The notes beneath the pieces were generated by a model, which was given only the letters and a program-made list of their open reading frames with translations, did no database searches and was not told the DNA's origin. From Brasenia schreberi (Eukaryota; Streptophyta; Magnoliopsida; Nymphaeales; Cabombaceae), in the NCBI GenBank assembly GCA_036023115.1, contig JAYKKT010000088.1:1115001-1179000 (forward strand): DNA of 64,000 nucleotides, read 5' to 3'. Of this stretch, positions 57,213 to 64,000 are shown one piece after another. Position 1 is the stretch's first letter. Each line of letters opens with the position of its first letter. Both the position numbers and the translations under genes were made by a program.

Positions 57213-58090
57213 GTCATTTATCAGAATCCTTTCAGTAACTCCTGTCTAGATTTTATCAGAATTCATTTTGTTCTTTTATGATGTTTAACCAGCTTGAATT
57301 CATGTACATTTAGGAAAGTGAAAGGGCTGTTACACGGGAGGAGGGCCTTGCACTTGCAGAAGAAATCAAAAGCTTGTTTCTCGAATGTAGTGCAAAAGAT
57401 AGCTTAAACGTTGACAAGTGCTTTGAAGAACTCGCATTGAAGGTATGCCCCATTAATACTTCATTGGTTTTTGTTGTTAGACCAGTTCAGATATCGTTTA
57501 GGGACCACCGTAAGTAATCATGGTTGCAAACCACATTAGATTTCGGATAATACACATTCGTTTATTTATTACCCAAAGAAATCACCCTCAGAAGGTCTCT
57601 ACTTGGATTCCCAAACTCTCAGTCTAGGACTGCCGGTAGCAGTAGCCTTACTGTGAGATGCCTGTGCAGAACACGCCAAGCTTTTGACTCCGATGGTGGT
57701 AGCTTATTTGACGCAACCAACCTTACATGACACCCCACAATAATCGAACCTGACCTCCTAAATGATGGCTGAAACACCAGATATGGTGGTAAATTAATAC
57801 CATTTTACTATTTTATTCACGGCTTTTTATTATAGACTGAAAGCTACCTTCTTGCCCCGATTTGTGATTGTTGTGGGGGTATATTAGGTCTCCATGCAAT
57901 CGCTTATGCACAAGTTTGTTAGTTCTTCCTTTGTGTTTGATCACAAGGTATGTTGAAGCAGACGCTTGTATGATGTTTCCCAGATTTTAGATGTGCCTAG
58001 TTTACTGGAAGAGAGGCAACCACACTTCTGAAGAGAAATATACTGAAGGAGAAGGCAGAAGATCAATCACCAATAAATGGTTGTTGTTGA

Positions 58091-58421
58091 CGTATCTGGA
58101 ATACTGAACTTCAAGATTAGTTAATTGGGTTTGGCGTGCTGTTCAACTTCAAGGATATTGCTGGTCAGACACTAGTTGGTGGAAGAGTGATCTTATTGAA
58201 GCTAATGGAGAAATGTGGTTTGCCTTTGTAAATTCTCATGTGTTATAAGATGCGACTCGGCGCAGACTCACCTGTTCAGTGAGCTAGCTTTACAAAGTTG
58301 TGTAGTTTGATGGTCAATCATATTGGTTTACGAACTTGTACCCCCCTCCCCCCGTAGCATGAAGACGAATGAATGCATAGAAAGCAATTTCTTGTTGTGT
58401 GTTGAATGAAAATGTGCTTAG
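58091..58421. other. 3' flank of the RABC gene
   Basis: Probable former 3' UTR; nothing else recognised. Confidence 0.5.
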
Positions 58422-58591
58422 AGGGGGTGTTTGGTTACGAGAGGTCTGGTGTTCATCTCGTAATTAAACGCGGGGCTCGGCCTGCAGTATGACCCCACTT
58501 TTTACTCGTTTACTAGGCCAACCAGCGGCCATCCCTTTGGTCAGCCTGCAGTGACAGTTCCGCAGTCTCTGTCTCATAATCAAACACCCCC
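58422..58591. mobile_element. MITE-like element with agggggtgtttggtta termini
   Basis: 170 bp with inverted ends agggggtgtttggttacgag and ctcataatcaaacacccccg. The motif resembles PIF/Harbinger-type miniature elements, and the end sequence is related to 19456-19643. It sits between the convergent 3' ends of the RABC and NIP genes. Confidence 0.7.
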
Positions 58592-58703
58592 GAGGGACTT
58601 GTGGTATGAGAGAGAGAGAGAGAGCTATTAATGAAGTTGGGGTACAATCTATTGCACCACCTCCGGATTTTACACTCGTGAATCATGTACATGATTAAGA
58701 TTG

Positions 58704-62187
<3,484 letters not shown>

Positions 62188-63595
62188 CTGCAGCCGATGA
62201 AGTCAAGTATTTATCACTGTTTCAAACAGAGGATCGATGCGTAGAGACGCCATGAACGAATACGCTCTTCTAAAATCTATAATATTGTACTGAATTATGT
62301 TTCAGATGCACAAAATTTATGCTTTCTCACTCTCAAAATAAAAGTTAATGCTTGTGTACGTAGGTGGGAGCTCGTGCAATTGCTCTCTCTCTCTCTCTTG
62401 CTGAGCATATGATCCTCATAAGGAAGCTGTTCTGAGAATCATAGCTAGGGAAAAAATATTGATGAAATTAAATTTAAATGGCCGAATACACTGACATGGA
62501 ACAGTGCTTGTGAGTGACGACAGATGATCATACTTTGCTTCTCTTTGAACGGATTTTATCACCTAGTCATCGCAGACCACGAGAGATCCTTGGGCTATTT
62601 CGCTTGCTTTCATCACGAATGTTGTCGACCAGCTATAAGGAAGAACGTCACCTTGGTTCACATTCTCTCTCTCTCTCTCTATAGAGATTGGATCCTCCCT
62701 TCAAGGAAGTACAGGTCTAGGTAAATATCTAATGCGGGTTCTTTAGATTGGATCCTCCCCTCAAGCACGTCGTTTAATAGAATATATGACTCATGCTCCT
62801 TTAGGTTCTTTAGATTTTGTGGGTGGTGTAGCTACAAAGATCAATGCTGTCAATTATGTCTCTCCTAAATGTTGGTTAGCTACCTCTAATTTTGTTACCT
62901 TATTCATATTCATGTTTACATGAGTCTAATAAAAATGTTTTTTATAATTTTTTCAAAACTATTTAAGAACATGAGTATATAAATGATTCGTCTATATATA
63001 CATATACACGTATATATAGAGTGCTTGGTTCATATTCACACTAACGTTTGTTCATTCGTGCTCACTCATTGCTTTTGGATGATATAAGTATAAATACTTT
63101 TATACTTTTTAAATCCCTTTACAAATTTTGAAATTATACTCATATCACTCGAAACAATCGATGAACATTTGTGAACAATTGTTAGTGTAGGCAGGATCCA
63201 ATTTTTTCATTTATATATAGAGGGGGGGAGAGAGAAAATAATATATACTCAAACCCATTTATGCTCAAATCTATTCAAACATCTCTACCATTAAATAAGG
63301 ATGATTAACTGTATGGATTTTAATTTAAATAGTAAAACATACCATTGTACTTTTCATACTTTGTATTTAATGTACAACTATTTTATAGCAATGATCAATA
63401 ATATAAATATAAATTTAAATTTAAAAAGTGAAATATATTATTGTACTTTTTATACTTAAAATTTAATATATAACCATACATTTCGCTTTTTGTTGATCAT
63501 GTCAATCAAATAGTAAAGACCTTTGAGTGGATTTAAACATTAATGATTTTAGTACTCACTTGTATCTCTCTCCATATATATACATATATGTGTGT

Positions 63596-63655
<60 letters not shown>

Positions 63656-63992
63656 TGCTAGCTAGTGATGAGCTCTTGAGTTTGTGCGGAAAGTGCAATG
63701 TATGATTAACATCCATAACGCAATGCAATAGGAATATGTCCACTCTTGAGAGTTGAGAGGTTTCGAGATAATTAGATGTAAAACCGATGCGTGTCGAAAG
63801 CGAAAGCTGAAGTTTCTACATATATAATATACGGATTAAATTGTACTTAAAATCACTCCCCATGCTGGCAATTCGGCTACGCCTTCCTGTGGACCATGCA
63901 CAATACTGATTTCTTCCTTTCTCATCAGCCACAACTGAGCTTCCACCATTGCCGACCTCTTGTTTACCTCTGCTGGTGCTGCTTGGTGCAGA
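62188..63992. other. Probable first intron of the NIP gene, AT-rich
   Basis: No exon recognised. It contains (CT)n near 62382-62398 and 62668-62680, a GA run at 63222-63236 and a long (GA)n at 63598-63649. The Met-started frame from 63995 leftward (MSAPSSTSRGKQEVGNGG) may be the NIP N-terminus but cannot be joined in phase. Confidence 0.4.
63598..63649 (+). repeat. (GA)n microsatellite
   Basis: About 26 uninterrupted GA units, preceded by TATATGTGTGTGTTGA. Confidence 0.97.
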
Positions 63993-64000
63993 CATCGCCC

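Larger units (their letters stand above)
43330..58090 (+). pseudogene. RABC (Rab18-like) small GTPase gene with stop and frameshift
   Basis: Six exons: 43330-43465, 48629-48697, 52657-52722, 53737-53858, 57314-57442, 57984-58090, all with GT-AG borders and matching phases. They encode MGSSSAHGSYDFSFKILLIG with P-loop GDSGVGKSS, switch I APTIG, VNFKIKQLVVGGKKLKLTIW, WDTAG, RTLTSSYYRGAQGIIL, VYDVTRRETF, guanine-binding NKVD, ECSAK, and a C-terminal double Cys (NGCC) for geranylgeranylation. RABC proteins act in endomembrane and peroxisome or lipid-droplet traffic. Two lesions: exon 3 reads AGLE then TGA where AGQER/K is expected, changing the catalytic Gln and ending the protein near residue 73; exon 6 is 107 bp, shifting frame after VPSLLEE, although the correct C-terminus is still present. 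The introns (up to 5.2 kb) hold three LTR elements. It is probably a recent pseudogene, unless the lesions are sequence errors. Confidence 0.88.

Noticed and set aside
63840..63995. Met-started frame at the right edge as NIP exon 1
   Set aside because: Plausible position and length, but no phase-0 GT donor joins it to exon 2 and it does not resemble the NIP7 N-terminus, so it was left as a candidate only.

Overview
The window is nuclear DNA of a flowering plant. Genes are intron-rich with GT-AG junctions, AT-rich intergenic DNA, many (TA)n/(GA)n microsatellites and a heavy load of Ty1/copia and RTE-type LINE elements. The gene set is plant specific: an NHL/LEA-2 protein, a PHD-GNAT protein of the IDM1 group, a RABC GTPase and a NIP aquaporin. 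I cannot name the species; the NIP7-type channel argues weakly against a grass. No CRISPR array, operon or other prokaryotic feature is present.

Layout. 1-6899 is a nested transposon stack: a copia element (3' part only) lies inside a minus-strand RTE LINE, which is also split by a second, plus-strand RTE copy. 6900-12400 holds a copia LTR remnant and decayed RTE copies. 12423-12882 is the 3' end of a KH-domain (BTR1-like) gene. 13802-14419 is an intact NHL gene. 16788-18600 (minus) is a complete CKS1 cell-cycle gene. 21159-29398 (minus) is a complete 19-exon PHD-finger/N-acetyltransferase gene whose exons sum to exactly 1000 codons. 33097-34747 (minus) is a decayed elongation factor 2 gene with an RTE insertion just upstream. 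43330-58090 is a RABC (Rab18-like) gene with all six exons recognisable but with a stop codon and a frameshift; its introns contain three LTR retrotransposons. 58704-62187 (minus) is a NIP7;1-like boric-acid-type aquaporin lacking only its first coding exon, which was not resolved.

The most unusual items are four. (1) A 2.4-kb LTR element with perfect 5-bp target duplications (50064-52486) carries intronless fragments of two unrelated host genes, a group A PP2C phosphatase and a peroxisomal enoyl-CoA hydratase, in opposite orientations. (2) Two separate RTE insertions share a substitution of a catalytic Asp in the reverse transcriptase (FAYD for FADD), while a third copy keeps FADD; this suggests a subfamily moved in trans. 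(3) A composite repeat joins a non-RTE body to the RTE 3' tail. (4) The NIP7-like channel has a predicted G-I-G-R selectivity filter instead of A-V-G-R.

Exon boundaries were set by hand from splice consensus and reading-frame continuity. Family names come from remembered motifs, not database searches.
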